Positions 19,302 to 28,214 of a stretch of 64,000 bases of DNA are shown in pieces. The notes under the pieces are model-generated. The model did no database searches, had not been told where the DNA came from, and was given only the letters and a program-made list of their open reading frames with translations. Position 1 is the first letter of the stretch. The number at the start of each line of letters is the position of its first letter. The stretch spans positions 310,001-374,000 of the forward strand of contig CAVUAN010000006.1 of the NCBI GenBank assembly GCA_963739435.1, given 5' to 3'. The position numbers and the translations under genes are program-made. Origin of the DNA: CAVUAN01 sp963739435. Its GTDB lineage: Bacteria; Acidobacteriota; Thermoanaerobaculia; UBA5066; Gp7-AA6.

Positions 19302-20656
19302 TCAGCTCGCCAGAGCCCGGTCGATGGTGACGACGTCGACTAGGCCCCGGCAGCCGTAGAGGGCGGGCAGCACTTTCGCCGGCGGGTGGCGGCGGCGCAG
19401 CTCGGCGACCTTCTCGGTGCCGGCGCGGTAGGCCGGCAGGTACATGCGGCCCGAGCAGCGGGTGCCTTCCCCAGGCGCCCGAGAGCTTGTCGGCCCGCTC
19501 CTCCGAGCACGAGGTAGTCGCGCCGCAGAATGGAGGCGACCTCCTTCTGCGGCGCGCCTTCCCTCCAGGTCAGCCACGAGGACTGGTTCTTGGCGTCGTC
19601 CTGCAGCAGCGCGAGCAGCAGGCCGATCTGCAGGTCCTCGTCGGGCAGCTCGTTCGATCTCGGTCACGCCGTGGGCAATCAGGATCGCCGTTGTTGGCGA
19701 TGCCCTCGAAGAGCGTCGGCCGGCCGCGTGTTCATCGTCAGGACCGTGGCCTCGAAGCCCGACGCGGCCCCGGACGTACAGCCTCTGCGATAGCGCGAAC
19801 GTCGTGACGTGGCCCGGCACGACCTCGTGCGCTGACCAGCTGCACGAACTCGGGCACCGAGATCTCGAGCGAGGCGTTGAGCTCGTAGGTCGCTTCGTAC
19901 TCGCGGCGAGCCGTCGGCGTTGCGCGCCCGGCCGAGGTAGTTCATGGAGCCCGAGAACCAGGCGTTCTCGATCGGCAGGAAGGTCATGTTGGCGCGCGGC
20001 ACCCCGGAGAGGTCCGCCGGCAGGTGAGGCAGCGAGATGCCGCGCCACGCCCTCCGAGAACTGCGCGATGAAGGCGTCCGCCAGCATCGGAATCGCCTTG
20101 CGCGGCACGATCCGGTCGCGCCGCCAGGCGTCGACGGCGGCCAAGAGCTCCTCGGCCGACTTCGCGGCGATAGCCCGGCCCGGCCGAGCAGCTCGCGAAC
20201 GCGCTCGCGCTTCGCTCTCCGGATGCGACGGCTCGGAGGCTTGCCCGTCGAGCCGACGACGCAACGCTCGTAGGGCACGGCCGGGCCGCGGCCGAGCATC
20301 TCCTGCGCGAGGTCCCACATGGTTTCAAGGCAGATGCCGAGCCCGTCGAGTACGCGCCGCGCAGGCCGCCGAGCTTGCCTGCCTGCCGCGCCATGCCGTC
20401 GATCGAGCCCTTGACGTCGACAGCCGCGAGGTAGGCGTCGATCGCCGTCTCGATCCGGCGGCTTGCCCGAGACGCCGCCGGAGGCCCGCGACCTTCGCCG
20501 CGGCCGGATGCGTGTACGCCAGCGGGCAGGGGCTCGTCCGAGAACCACGAATCGGCAATGAACCGGCCGGTGCCCGACGGGCTCATCACGTCGCCGCCCC
20601 ACAGGGTGTCGATGCCGAGGATGGCGGTGGCTGTGCAGGCGATCGAGGTCGGCCAT
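19302..20656 (-). CDS. DUF885-like metallopeptidase, heavily frameshifted
   Basis: No frame is open for more than about 200 bases of recognisable sequence, yet the pieces line up as one protein: GRFIADSWFSDEP, AAIDAYLAAVDVKGSIDGMA-type segment, KSAEELLAAVDAWRRDRIVPR, ANMTFLPIENAWFSGSMNYLGR, SAHEVVPGHVTTFALSQRLY, LLALLQDDAKNQSSWLTWREG and the C-terminal YRAGTEKVAELRRRHP..TIDRALAS. HEVVPGH matches the HExxxGH core of DUF885 proteins, generally regarded as metal-dependent peptidases. At least eight indels are needed. The ATG at 20656 overlaps the likely stop of the OPT transporter (TGATG), so transporter and peptidase are probably coupled: import of oligopeptides, then hydrolysis. Confidence 0.65.
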
Positions 20657-22660
20657 CAGGCCTGTCTTTTCCTTCTTCATCGCGCCGAACCACAGGTAGC
20701 AGCACAGGCGCGATGAAGAGAACCGCGCTGACGAGCTGCGAGACCGGGTCGTTGTCGTAGAACGGCGTCTGGATGAGCTCTTCCTTGTACTAGGGGAAGA
20801 GCCGCAGCGCGGCGCCGAAGACGCCGCCCAGCGCGCCGCCCGCCATCAGGCCCGAGGCGATGATCACGCCGCGCTCGCGCATCGTCCGGCCCGGCTCGCC
20901 GCCGAGCGCGCTCGGAGCGCTTCGTCAGGAAGTGCGCCAGGAACCCGCCCACCAGAGCCGGCGTGTTGAGCTCGAGCGGCAGGTACATGCCGAGCGCGAA
21001 GATCAGCGCCGGCACCTGCAGCATCTCCATGACGACGGCGATCATGGCGCCCGCGCCAAACAGCAGGTACGCCACCGGCTGGTGGCTCATGAAGCCTTCG
21101 ACCAGCGCCTTCATGATCGAGGCCTGCGGCGACGCGAGCACGACCCGCGCGTCGCCGGGAGCCGCCTCGCCGAACTGGAACGTCCGGGCGAGCATCACGA
21201 TCGTCAGACCCACCGCCGCAGCCGAAGCGATGACCCCCAGGAACTTGACCCTCTCCTGCGCCGCGGGCGTCGAGCCCAGCCAGTAGCCGGTCTTCAGGTC
21301 CGTGATCGTCTGTCCCGAGACCGAGAGCGCCGTGCAGACCATGCCGGCGATCGCCATGACGAAGAACATGCCCGTCCGGCCCGAGAGGCCGAACTCGAGC
21401 AGCACGACCGAGGAGATGATGATCGTCAGCATCGTCATGCCCGACACCGGGTTGCGGGCCGTCGTCGCGATCGCGTTGGCCGCGACCGACGTGAAGAAGA
21501 ACGAAAACAGGAGGGTCAACCCGAGGCCGACGCCGACGGCCGAAACCGAAGAGCCGAGGCTGCCCAGGAAGGCCGCCACGGCCAGGGCCGAGATGACGAC
21601 GCCGAGCAGGATCTGCATGACCGGCAGGTCGCGGTCGGTCCGCTCCAGGCTGTGCTCGCCGCCCGCGCGGAACGCCTTCACGGCGATCGAGAACGAGCCG
21701 ACGACGATCTTCAAGCGACTTCAGGATGCCGAAGATGCCGGCCGTCGCGATCGCCCCGACGCCCATGAACCGGACGTAGCCGCGGAAGATCTGGTTGGCC
21801 GTCATCTTGGCGATCGGGATCGTCGCCGGATAGACCGCCGCATCCGGCAGGTGGCTGCCGATGAACCAGATGATCGGCACCAGGACGAAGTTCGAGAGCA
21901 CGCCGCCCGCGCACAGGATCATGGACGAGCGCAGGCCCATCACGTACCCGAGGCCGAGAATGAACCCGATGGCGTCGAACGAAAAAGCGATCTTGGCCCG
22001 GTCGGCGAGCGCCGATACGGCCGGCACGAACCGGAGGTCGATGAACTCCTTCCAGACCTTGAACGTCGTCACGAAGAAGTCGTAGACCGCCGCGATCCCG
22101 GTGGCCTGCAGCAGCAGCTTGGCCTGCGAGCCGCCCTTCTCGCCGGTGACGAGGACCTCGGTGATGGCCGTCGCCTCGGGATACGGGAACTGGCCGTGCG
22201 TCTCGCGCACGAAGTAACGGCGCAGCGGGATGAGGAAGAAGACGCCCAGGCACCCGCCCGCCAGACAGATGAAGATCGTCTGCCAGGGATGCGGGTCGAG
22301 CTTCAGGATGTAGAGGGCCGGCAGCGTGAAGATCGCGCCGGCCACAACCGAGCCCGACACGCCGCCGATGCCCGTGATGATGACGTTTTCGAGAAGCGTC
22401 GAGCGGCGGGCGTAGACGCGCGCGAGGCCGATCGCCAGAATCGAGATCGGGATCGCCGCCTCCATCACCTGGCCGACCTTGAGACCCGAGTAGGCCGAGG
22501 CGACCGTGAAGACGACGCAGAGGAAAAGGCCCCACACGACCGAGCGGCCGGTCGCCTCCGGCAGATTCGCCTCCGCCGGCACGATGGGCCGGTAGATCTC
22601 GCCTGGAGACAGCGGCTTGTAGGCGTTCTCCGGCAGAGAATTCGTGCCCGGTGCGTCCAT
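20656..22660 (-). CDS. OPT-family oligopeptide transporter, at least two frameshifts
   Basis: About 665 residues with roughly 14-16 transmembrane helices. The N-terminus (PLSPGEIYRPIVPAEANLPEATGRSVVWGL) and SAYSGLKVGQVMEAAIPISILA are typical of bacterial OPT proteins, as are HGQFPYPEATAITEVLVTGE, the ARNPVSGMTMLTIIISS repeat and SGQTITDLKTGYWLGSTPAAQE. ATG 22660 follows GGAGGT. Frame breaks fall near 21715 (after GIFGILKSL) and near 20905 (in FLTKRSER); a further break near 20790 is needed before the C-terminal LVSAVLFIAPVLL and LWFGAMKKEK. Members carry short peptides or metal-chelates into the cell; the coupled DUF885-like peptidase favours peptides. The exact stop is uncertain. Confidence 0.85.
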
Positions 22661-22689
22661 GGGACCTCCGATTTGCTGCGGAGTGTATT

Positions 22690-22809
22690 CCCCTCTCCCT
22701 CCGGGAGAGGGCAGGGTGAGGGGAGGACAGACGCCAAGAAACGTGATTCGAGGGGAGACTCGGCAGGAGTTTCCCCCTCACCCCAACCCTCTCCCGAAGG
22801 GAGAGGGGG
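22690..22809. repeat. Dispersed nested inverted repeat, copy 4 (between divergent genes)
   Basis: CCCCTCTCCCTCCGGGAGAGGG, GGTGAGGGG, about 45 bases, then CCCCTCACCCCAACCCTCTCCC and GGGAGAGGGG. Unlike the other five copies it lies between divergent genes (OPT transporter and a secreted protein), so it cannot be serving only as a terminator there. Confidence 0.9.
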
Positions 22810-22850
22810 ACGTCCAGTGCTATCGTCGCAAGGGAATATTGGAGGAGCAC

Positions 22851-23420
22851 ATGATCCGACGTTTTTTCACCGCCGCCGCAGTTTTTCTCCTTTCGAGTGT
22901 TGCCGCACTGGCGCAGATGTCCGGGAAACGCCGCGAAGTCCCGGCACCCGTCCCTCCGGACGCCGTCTCGGTCGACTCGATCGTGGCGGCTCTCTATGGT
23001 TCCGTCAGCCACGCCCCGGACGCGATGCCGGATTTCGAGCGGATGCGCGGCATCTTCCTGCCGGTGGGCATGCTCATCCCGCCCAAGCGCCCCAACGAGG
23101 ACATCTTCACGACGCTCGATGTCGACCAGTTCGCCGAGCGCGTCAAGAAGGCCCAGGCGACGCGCAAAGAGAAGGGCGAGCCCACCGGCTTCATCGAACG
23201 CGAGCTCTCGCGGCGCACCGACTGCTTCGGCAACGTCTGCCAGATCTTCTCGACCTACGAGTCGAAGACCGCCGCGACGGATGAAAAACCTTTCCAGCGT
23301 GGCATCAACTCGATCCAGCTCGTCAAGGACGCCCGGCGCTGGTGGATTGCCTCGGTCATCTGGGACGTCGAGCGCACGGACAACCCCATTCCCGCGCAGT
23401 ACCTGACGCCCGGCAAGTAG
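22851..23420 (+). CDS. Secreted hypothetical protein, NTF2/SnoaL-like
   Basis: A 189-residue protein with a signal peptide (MIRRFFTAAAVFLLSSVAALAQ). The rest has no catalytic motif that I recognise. The alternation of helices (DSIVAALYGSVSH..DFERMRGIFLP) and strands (ERELSRRTDCFGNVCQIFSTYES, SIQLVKDARRWWIASVIWD) is what one expects of an NTF2-like cone fold, where the C-terminal WWIASVIWD strand is characteristic. ATG 22851 follows GGAGGAG by 4 bases; the same frame is open upstream through repeat copy 4, which is ignored. Role unknown; it could bind a small ligand or be an assembly factor. Confidence 0.7.
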   Translation: MIRRFFTAAAVFLLSSVAALAQMSGKRREVPAPVPPDAVSVDSIVAALYGSVSHAPDAMPDFERMRGIFLPVGMLIPPKRPNEDIFTTLDVDQFAERVKKAQATRKEKGEPTGFIERELSRRTDCFGNVCQIFSTYESKTAATDEKPFQRGINSIQLVKDARRWWIASVIWDVERTDNPIPAQYLTPGK

Positions 23421-23428
23421 CGGCGCCC

Positions 23429-23870
23429 GTGCCCTGGTCGAAGGAGTCGCGCCAAGCCTGGGCCCTCCTCTTCGCGCGCGGCGTCCTGGGCCTCATCTTC
23501 TTCATGGCGGGGGTGTGGAAGGTCTTCACGCTGACGCCCGCGGGGCACGCGCATAAGTATTTCGTTGATCCCTACGCCGAAACATTCCTGCCCCACTGGG
23601 CCCTCTGGGCAGCCGGCGTCACCGTGCCGGTCGTCGAGCTCTTAGGCGGCGCCCTCATGCTCGCAGGATGGCGCGTTCGGGAAGCCTCCCTCGGCCTGGG
23701 GGCCGTCCTGCTTCTCGTGACGTTCGGCCATCTCGTCGCCGAGCCGCTCTATGCCTTCCACACGCACGTCCTGCCGCGCCTGGCTCTGCTTCTCTTCGTG
23801 ATGCTCTTTCCCCGTGAGGCCGACAGCGTTCTCGCTCGACGCTCTGCTGATTCGAAAGCTGTCCAACTGA
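23429..23870 (+). CDS. DoxX-like small membrane protein, 3' end uncertain
   Basis: About 145 residues from GTG 23429 (VPWSKESRQAWALLFARGVLGLIFFMAGVWKVF) with four transmembrane helices, a layout seen in DoxX/MauE-type quinone-oxidoreductase-like membrane proteins. The frame stays open far past the domain, over the next gene, to 24379, which is implausible. Stops in the other two frames at 23848 and 23868 follow the last helix, so a one-base indel near the end probably hides the real stop. It starts 8 bp after the secreted NTF2-like gene and is likely co-transcribed with it. Confidence 0.6.
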
Positions 23871-23948
23871 TCTCACCCTCAGCCGGCGCGGCGGAGTATG
23901 CTCCGCCCAATACTTCCGGGAAATTCGCTTTTCGAAAGGGGGAATTCC

Positions 23949-24379
23949 ATGACAGGTGGGATCAACGTCGGTCGGGTCTTCCTCGGCGGTCTCGTGGCCG
24001 GCATTGTCTTCAACGTGAGCGAGTACCTGCTGAACGAGAAGGTCATGAAGTCGGAGATGGAGACGTTCATGAAGTCGCTCGGCAAGTCCGCGGAGCTGAC
24101 GAGCTCAGCGTTGACGGTCTGGATCATTTTCGGCTTCGCCATGGGCTTTCTGGCTGTCTGGATGTACGCGGTCGGCCGCACCCGCTTCGGCGCGGGCGCC
24201 AGCACCGCGTCGCGCGCGGGCATCTTCTTCTGGGTGCTCACCGGTCTGATGCCGCAGATCGCGATGTGGAATATGGGGCTCTTCCCGCTGTCCCCGGTCG
24301 TGCTCGTTTGGACGCTGGTCGAGGCCGATACTGGCCACCGTCGTGGGAGCCTGCCCTGTACAAGGAAGGGACGGCGTAG
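23949..24379 (+). CDS. Small four-helix membrane protein, paralogue A (two frameshifts near 3' end)
   Basis: About 143 residues. ATG 23949 gives MTGGINVGRVFLGGLVAGIVFNVSEYLLNEKVMKSEM, then ALTVWIIFGFAMGFLAVWMYAVGRTRFGAG and two further helices. No enzyme motif; function unknown. The sequence is a clear paralogue of the next gene: both share GRV[FI]LGGLVAGIV, IFGFAMG/IMGFAFG, R[TP]RFGAG/RPRYGAG and end with ALYKEG or ALYKEEG. Near 24325 and 24350 the frame changes twice (EAILATVVGA then LYKEGTA), again consistent with small indels. Confidence 0.7.
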
Positions 24380-24398
24380 CCGGAGAAAGGAGCCTCTC

Positions 24399-24824
24399 GT
24401 GAAAGGAATCAACATGGGTCGGGTCATCCTGGGAGGGCTCGTGGCCGGCATCGTCAACAACATCGCCGGTTACGTGATCAACGACGTCATCTTGAAGGCC
24501 GAACACGATGCCGCCTTCAAGGCGCTCGGCAAAACTATGCCGGAAGGCGGGTCGACGCTGATCAGCTGGATCATCATGGGCTTCGCGTTCGGGATCGCGG
24601 CGGTCTGGCTGTACGCCGCGATCAGGCCGCGATACGGCGCCGGGGCCGGCACGGCCGTGCGCGCCGGTGTCGCCATCTGGTTCTTTTCGTCCGTCTACCT
24701 GGCGATCGTCGTGACCAACCTGGGCGTGTTGCCTTTCAGCGCGATGCAGCTCTGCCTCGAGTTGGTCGCCGGAGTCATCGCGACCGTCGCCGGTGCAGCG
24801 CTCTACAAGGAAGAGGGGGCATAA
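24399..24824 (+). CDS. Small four-helix membrane protein, paralogue B
   Basis: About 141 residues starting at GTG 24399 (VKGINMGRVILGGLVAGIVNNIAGYVI); ATG 24414 is an alternative. AAAGGAG lies 5 bases before the GTG. It repeats the architecture of the preceding gene: N-terminal glycine-rich helix, an extracytoplasmic or cytoplasmic loop (KAEHDAAFKALGKTMPEGG), the ISWIIMGFAFGIAAVWLYA helix, RPRYGAG and two more helices ending AGAALYKEEGA. The two genes are separated by 19 bases, an apparent tandem duplication followed by divergence. Function is unknown. Confidence 0.75.
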   Translation: MKGINMGRVILGGLVAGIVNNIAGYVINDVILKAEHDAAFKALGKTMPEGGSTLISWIIMGFAFGIAAVWLYAAIRPRYGAGAGTAVRAGVAIWFFSSVYLAIVVTNLGVLPFSAMQLCLELVAGVIATVAGAALYKEEGA

Positions 24825-24833
24825 GTCCCCATC

Positions 24834-24915
24834 CTGTCATCCTGAGGAGCGAAGCGACGAAGGATCTACTTCCACGGAGACTGGAGCAGATCCTTCGCTT
24901 CGCTCAGGATGACAG
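24834..24915. repeat. Inverted-repeat element of the TCATCCTGAGGAGCGAAG type
   Basis: CTGTCATCCTGAGGAGCGAAGC at 24834 onwards is mirrored by GCTTCGCTCAGGATGACAG ending at 24915, around a short centre (CTACTTCCACGGAGACTGGAGC). The same AAGGATCT/AGATCCTT inner arm is present on both sides. Near-identical interspersed elements occur in many bacterial genomes. It separates the convergent paralogue B and S9 peptidase genes and would form a long hairpin on either strand. Confidence 0.85.
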
Positions 24916-24923
24916 CTTCGCTG

Positions 24924-27047
24924 TCACTTCAGGTCGTAGACGTCGGTCGCCTGGCCGAGCAGCCACTTGTCGAACCAGCCGAGGATGTGCTGGAGGCGCT
25001 CGATCCGGTGCTGGGGTTTTCCCGAGCGTGAGAGCTCGTGCGTCTCGCCGGGGAAGTTGACCATCGCGGTTGGCTTCTTCAAGGCCTTGAGCGTCCTGAA
25101 CATCGCCTCGCCGCCCTGGGCGGGAGGCGTGCGCAGGTCGTCTCCCCCTTCGACGAAGAGGATCGGCGTCTCGATCTTGTCGGCATAGTGCACGGGCGAG
25201 CGGTCCAGGAACTCTTTGGAGTCCTTGACCGGGATCGACCGAAACCAGGTCGGCGTGAAAAGCGTGAAGTCGGCCGTGTACCAGAAGCTCGACCACTCGG
25301 CGACCGAGCGCTGCGAAACCGCCGCGCCGAAGCGGTTGGTCTGGGTCACGGTCCAGTTCGTCAGGAGGCCGCCGCCCGATCCGCCGGTCACGCCCATTCG
25401 CTTGGCGTCCACGTACCCGAACTTCAAGATCTCGTCGACACCCGCCATGAGGTCCTTGTAGTCGTCGCCCGGGTACTTGTACTGGATGATGTTGGCAAAG
25501 TCCTGGCCGTAGGAGGTCGAGCCCCGCGGGTTCGTGTACAGCACCACGTAGCCCCTGGCCGCCATCCACTGGAACTCGTGCGTGAACGTCCACCCGTAGG
25601 CGGTGTGCGGGCCGCCGTGAATCTCGAGGATGAATGGATACTTCTTTCCGGCTGAAAAATCCGGCGGCTTCTGGATCCAGCCGTCGATCCGCTTGCCGTC
25701 GAAGCTCGTGTACCAGATCTCCTCGGGCTCCGTGAGGTTCAGCTCCGAGAAAAGCTCGTCGTTGACGCCCGTCAGCTTGATGGTCGTCTTCGTCGCCGTG
25801 TCCATCACGAAGACGTCGCCGATGTGCGTCGCGTCTCCGATCGTCATCGCGAACCGCGACGCGTCGGGCGTCGCAGTCCAGGCCATGATGTCGTGGTTGC
25901 CCGAGGTGATCGGCTCGATCTTCTTGGAGGCCAGATCCAGCCGGACGAGATTCGATCGGCCGTGCTCCGTGATGCCCAGGATGACGCTCTTGCCGTCAGG
26001 AGCCCAGACGAGCGGCTGGGGCGAACCGCCGCGCGGAGCGTGCTGGTCGCCGCCCACACCGCTGCCGATCTCGAAGTCCTGACCTCCTCCGCCCGTCAGC
26101 GCCTCGGCCTTTCCGCCGTCCCACAGGAAGACCTTCGACTGCGTGTGCGATTGCTCGACCGGCGGGCTGACAAATCCAGTGAACACGTAACGCGAAGAAT
26201 CCGGCGAGACGGCCGGCTGGCGAACCGGGCCGTTGATGTCGATCACGGTCTGCATCTCGCCGCCTGAAACCGGCACGGCGTAGACATTCGAGTCCTGGGG
26301 GAGGTAGTACGGCTCTTCGACGCGATTGGAGACGAAGAGGATCTTTGAGCCGTCGCGGCTGAAGGAGGGGTCGCCCTCGTCGAACTTGCCGCTCGTGATC
26401 TGTTTGGCTTCGACCGTCCCGTCGCCTGAAGTGACCGGGGCCGTCCAGATGTGGGCATGCCGGCCGGGCTCGAGCCAGCCCGTACCGTTTGCCCGGTACA
26501 CGGCCTTCGTGACGACGTGGACGTCGCTCTTCTTGGGGGGCTCCTTGCCCTGCTTCTTCGCGTCGCGCTCGGCGACGTCCTCGGCCGAAGTCGAGCTCGT
26601 GAAGGCGATTGCGCCGCCCGAGGGCGCCCAGACCGGCGCTCCCGAGCCCTTCGGCAGGTCGGTCAGCTTGCGGGCCTCGCCGCCTGCCATGGGAAGCAAG
26701 TGCACCTGCGGCGGAGCCTTCTCCTCCGCCCGCAGAAAGGCGAGCGTGCGGCCATCCGGCGCCCAGCGGGGCGCAAGATCGCGCGGTCCGGCCGTCAGGC
26801 GCCGCGGCCCGGCTCCGCCCGAAGTGGATACGGCCCAGAGGCTCGTGTCGTAGCGGTCTTCCTTCTCGTTGACCGTCACGAGCACGTAGGCGATCTGGCC
26901 CCCGTCGGGTGAGATCTGCGGGTCGGCGACCCAGCGAAACTTCAGGATGTCCTTGTCGGTGATGTTGCGTTTGCCCGCGCCGGCGGTCGGAACAGGCAGA
27001 GCGAAGAGAAGGGCGAGAGCCACGGCGATTCCAGCGAAACGCTTCAT
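24924..27047 (-). CDS. Secreted S9-family prolyl oligopeptidase / acylaminoacyl-peptidase
   Basis: About 707 residues. Signal peptide MKRFAGIAVALALLFALPVPTAGA, an N-terminal beta-propeller with TolB-like repeats (PQISPDGGQIAYV, PRWAPDGRTLAFL, PSFSRDGSKILFVSNR), then an alpha/beta-hydrolase domain from about residue 450. The triad is visible: nucleophile Ser557 in GVTGGSGGG, an aspartate in VEGGDDLRTP and a histidine in FPGETHEL. ATG 27047 with GAGGA upstream is preferred; ATG 27053 is two codons earlier. The enzyme cleaves short peptides, acting here in the periplasm or outside. The gene is uninterrupted. The 3' end meets the inverted-repeat element. Confidence 0.93.
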   Translation of the reverse strand: MKRFAGIAVALALLFALPVPTAGAGKRNITDKDILKFRWVADPQISPDGGQIAYVLVTVNEKEDRYDTSLWAVSTSGGAGPRRLTAGPRDLAPRWAPDGRTLAFLRAEEKAPPQVHLLPMAGGEARKLTDLPKGSGAPVWAPSGGAIAFTSSTSAEDVAERDAKKQGKEPPKKSDVHVVTKAVYRANGTGWLEPGRHAHIWTAPVTSGDGTVEAKQITSGKFDEGDPSFSRDGSKILFVSNRVEEPYYLPQDSNVYAVPVSGGEMQTVIDINGPVRQPAVSPDSSRYVFTGFVSPPVEQSHTQSKVFLWDGGKAEALTGGGGQDFEIGSGVGGDQHAPRGGSPQPLVWAPDGKSVILGITEHGRSNLVRLDLASKKIEPITSGNHDIMAWTATPDASRFAMTIGDATHIGDVFVMDTATKTTIKLTGVNDELFSELNLTEPEEIWYTSFDGKRIDGWIQKPPDFSAGKKYPFILEIHGGPHTAYGWTFTHEFQWMAARGYVVLYTNPRGSTSYGQDFANIIQYKYPGDDYKDLMAGVDEILKFGYVDAKRMGVTGGSGGGLLTNWTVTQTNRFGAAVSQRSVAEWSSFWYTADFTLFTPTWFRSIPVKDSKEFLDRSPVHYADKIETPILFVEGGDDLRTPPAQGGEAMFRTLKALKKPTAMVNFPGETHELSRSGKPQHRIERLQHILGWFDKWLLGQATDVYDLK

Positions 27048-27103
27048 GTTCATCCTCACGAGTTTGGCCGCCATCCTATCGGACGGGGTGTACGATCCGC
27101 CGC

Positions 27104-27817
27104 ATGAAAATGGGCGCCGCCCGGCGGACAGCGCCCGATTACGGCATGAGCCCCTCCGAGGCGCGCTTCGTGCGCTCCCTTTCCACACCGCGCAAGATCC
27201 TCGATTACCTGGATGCGATCGACTACGACTTCGAGGGAAGCGGATGCCGCTCGCCCCGGCGCGTGCTGCGCGAGCGGAGGGTCCAGTGCATGGACGGAGC
27301 GCTCTTTGCCGCCGCCGCGCTGCGTTTCCAGGGGCGGCCGCCGCTGATCATCGACCTCGAGGCGGACAACGACACCGACCACGTCATGGCGCTTTTCCGC
27401 GAGAACGGCTGCTGGGGCGCCGTGGGCCGGTCGAACTACTCGGGCCTGCGGTTCCGGGAGCCGATCTACCGCGGGCTCCGGGAACTGGTCGTCTCCCTCT
27501 TCGAGGAGTACTCGAACCTGCGCCGCGAGAAGACGCTGCGCCGCTACTCGCGGCCGGTCAGCCTCACGCGCTTCGACAAGCGCGCCTGGATGACCGCCGA
27601 GGACAACCTCTGGGACATCCCCTTGTTCTTAGTCGACGTCAGGCATTACCGCCTGCTCACGCGCCGGCAGATCAAGAGCCTTTCCACCTCCGACCGCCGC
27701 CAGTTCGAGTCCACGTTCCTCGGACGCGAGGAGCGAGGGCGTTCCTTTGCGCTTTCCATCGTGCGCAGGAGACCCCAAAAAAAGCTGCCGTTGCTGCGGC
27801 GCCGGCCTCGGCGATGA
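27104..27817 (+). CDS. Transglutaminase-like conserved hypothetical protein
   Basis: A 237-residue soluble protein. RRVLRERRVQCMDGALFAAAAL places a cysteine at the start of a helix, and LEADNDTDHVMALFRENGCWGAVGRSN places a histidine and a polar residue after it, the usual Cys-His order of the transglutaminase-like/papain fold. No signal peptide. The C-terminus is very basic (RRRPQKKLPLLRRRPRR). The biological substrate is unknown; a protease or amide-modifying role is a guess from the fold. ATG 27104 lies 7 bases after TACGAT (27091-27096) with no ribosome-binding site, so a leaderless transcript is possible. Confidence 0.7.
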   Translation: MKMGAARRTAPDYGMSPSEARFVRSLSTPRKILDYLDAIDYDFEGSGCRSPRRVLRERRVQCMDGALFAAAALRFQGRPPLIIDLEADNDTDHVMALFRENGCWGAVGRSNYSGLRFREPIYRGLRELVVSLFEEYSNLRREKTLRRYSRPVSLTRFDKRAWMTAEDNLWDIPLFLVDVRHYRLLTRRQIKSLSTSDRRQFESTFLGREERGRSFALSIVRRRPQKKLPLLRRRPRR

Positions 27818-27827
27818 GAAGCTTCGT

Positions 27828-28214
27828 TTACCGCAGCGATGGACCTGGGAGACGGCAGCTCCGCGAGATTCGGTAACGGTTCGTCGCAAAGGTCCGATAG
27901 CCCCAGTCGAAGGCCTTGCGGAGGATTGGCGCGACCGAAAGTAGGTAAAGCGGTCGAGCCCACCAAATTCGTTTCATCACGTACCTGTAAACGTCCGCTC
28001 CGCGGACCTGGCGGCCGTCCGTGAGTAGCAGCCTGAGATCTTCGAGGGTCTCTTCCGGTGAAGCGCCGAGCTTTTCCTCCACCCATTCGCTCTGAAGGGG
28101 CGCAATCAGGAAGCCGCGCTTCTGCAGGGTCCGCTTCCAGAACGGAACCCATCGCCGGCAGAACCCGCAAGAGTCGTCGTAGAGAACCCAACCGAGGGAA
28201 GCGGCCCTGATCAT
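27828..28214 (-). CDS. DCC-family thiol-disulfide oxidoreductase-like protein (DUF393)
   Basis: A 128-residue protein. The N-terminal LYDDSCGFCRRW gives the DxxCxxC signature (Asp13/Asp14, Cys16, Cys19) of the DCC family, a thioredoxin-fold group. RWVPFWKRTL, DGRQVRGADVYRYVM and RPLYLLSVAPILRKAFDWGYRTFATNRYRISR are characteristic of its second half. Redox role is predicted for the family, not shown. It is the last gene of a three-gene minus-strand operon: its ATG (28214) overlaps the stop of the DUF2071 gene by four bases. Confidence 0.88.
   Translation of the reverse strand: MIRAASLGWVLYDDSCGFCRRWVPFWKRTLQKRGFLIAPLQSEWVEEKLGASPEETLEDLRLLLTDGRQVRGADVYRYVMKRIWWARPLYLLSVAPILRKAFDWGYRTFATNRYRISRSCRLPGPSLR

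Noticed and set aside
21302..23284. A 660-codon plus-strand open frame
   Set aside because: Antisense shadow of the OPT transporter, charged low-complexity sequence with no motif.
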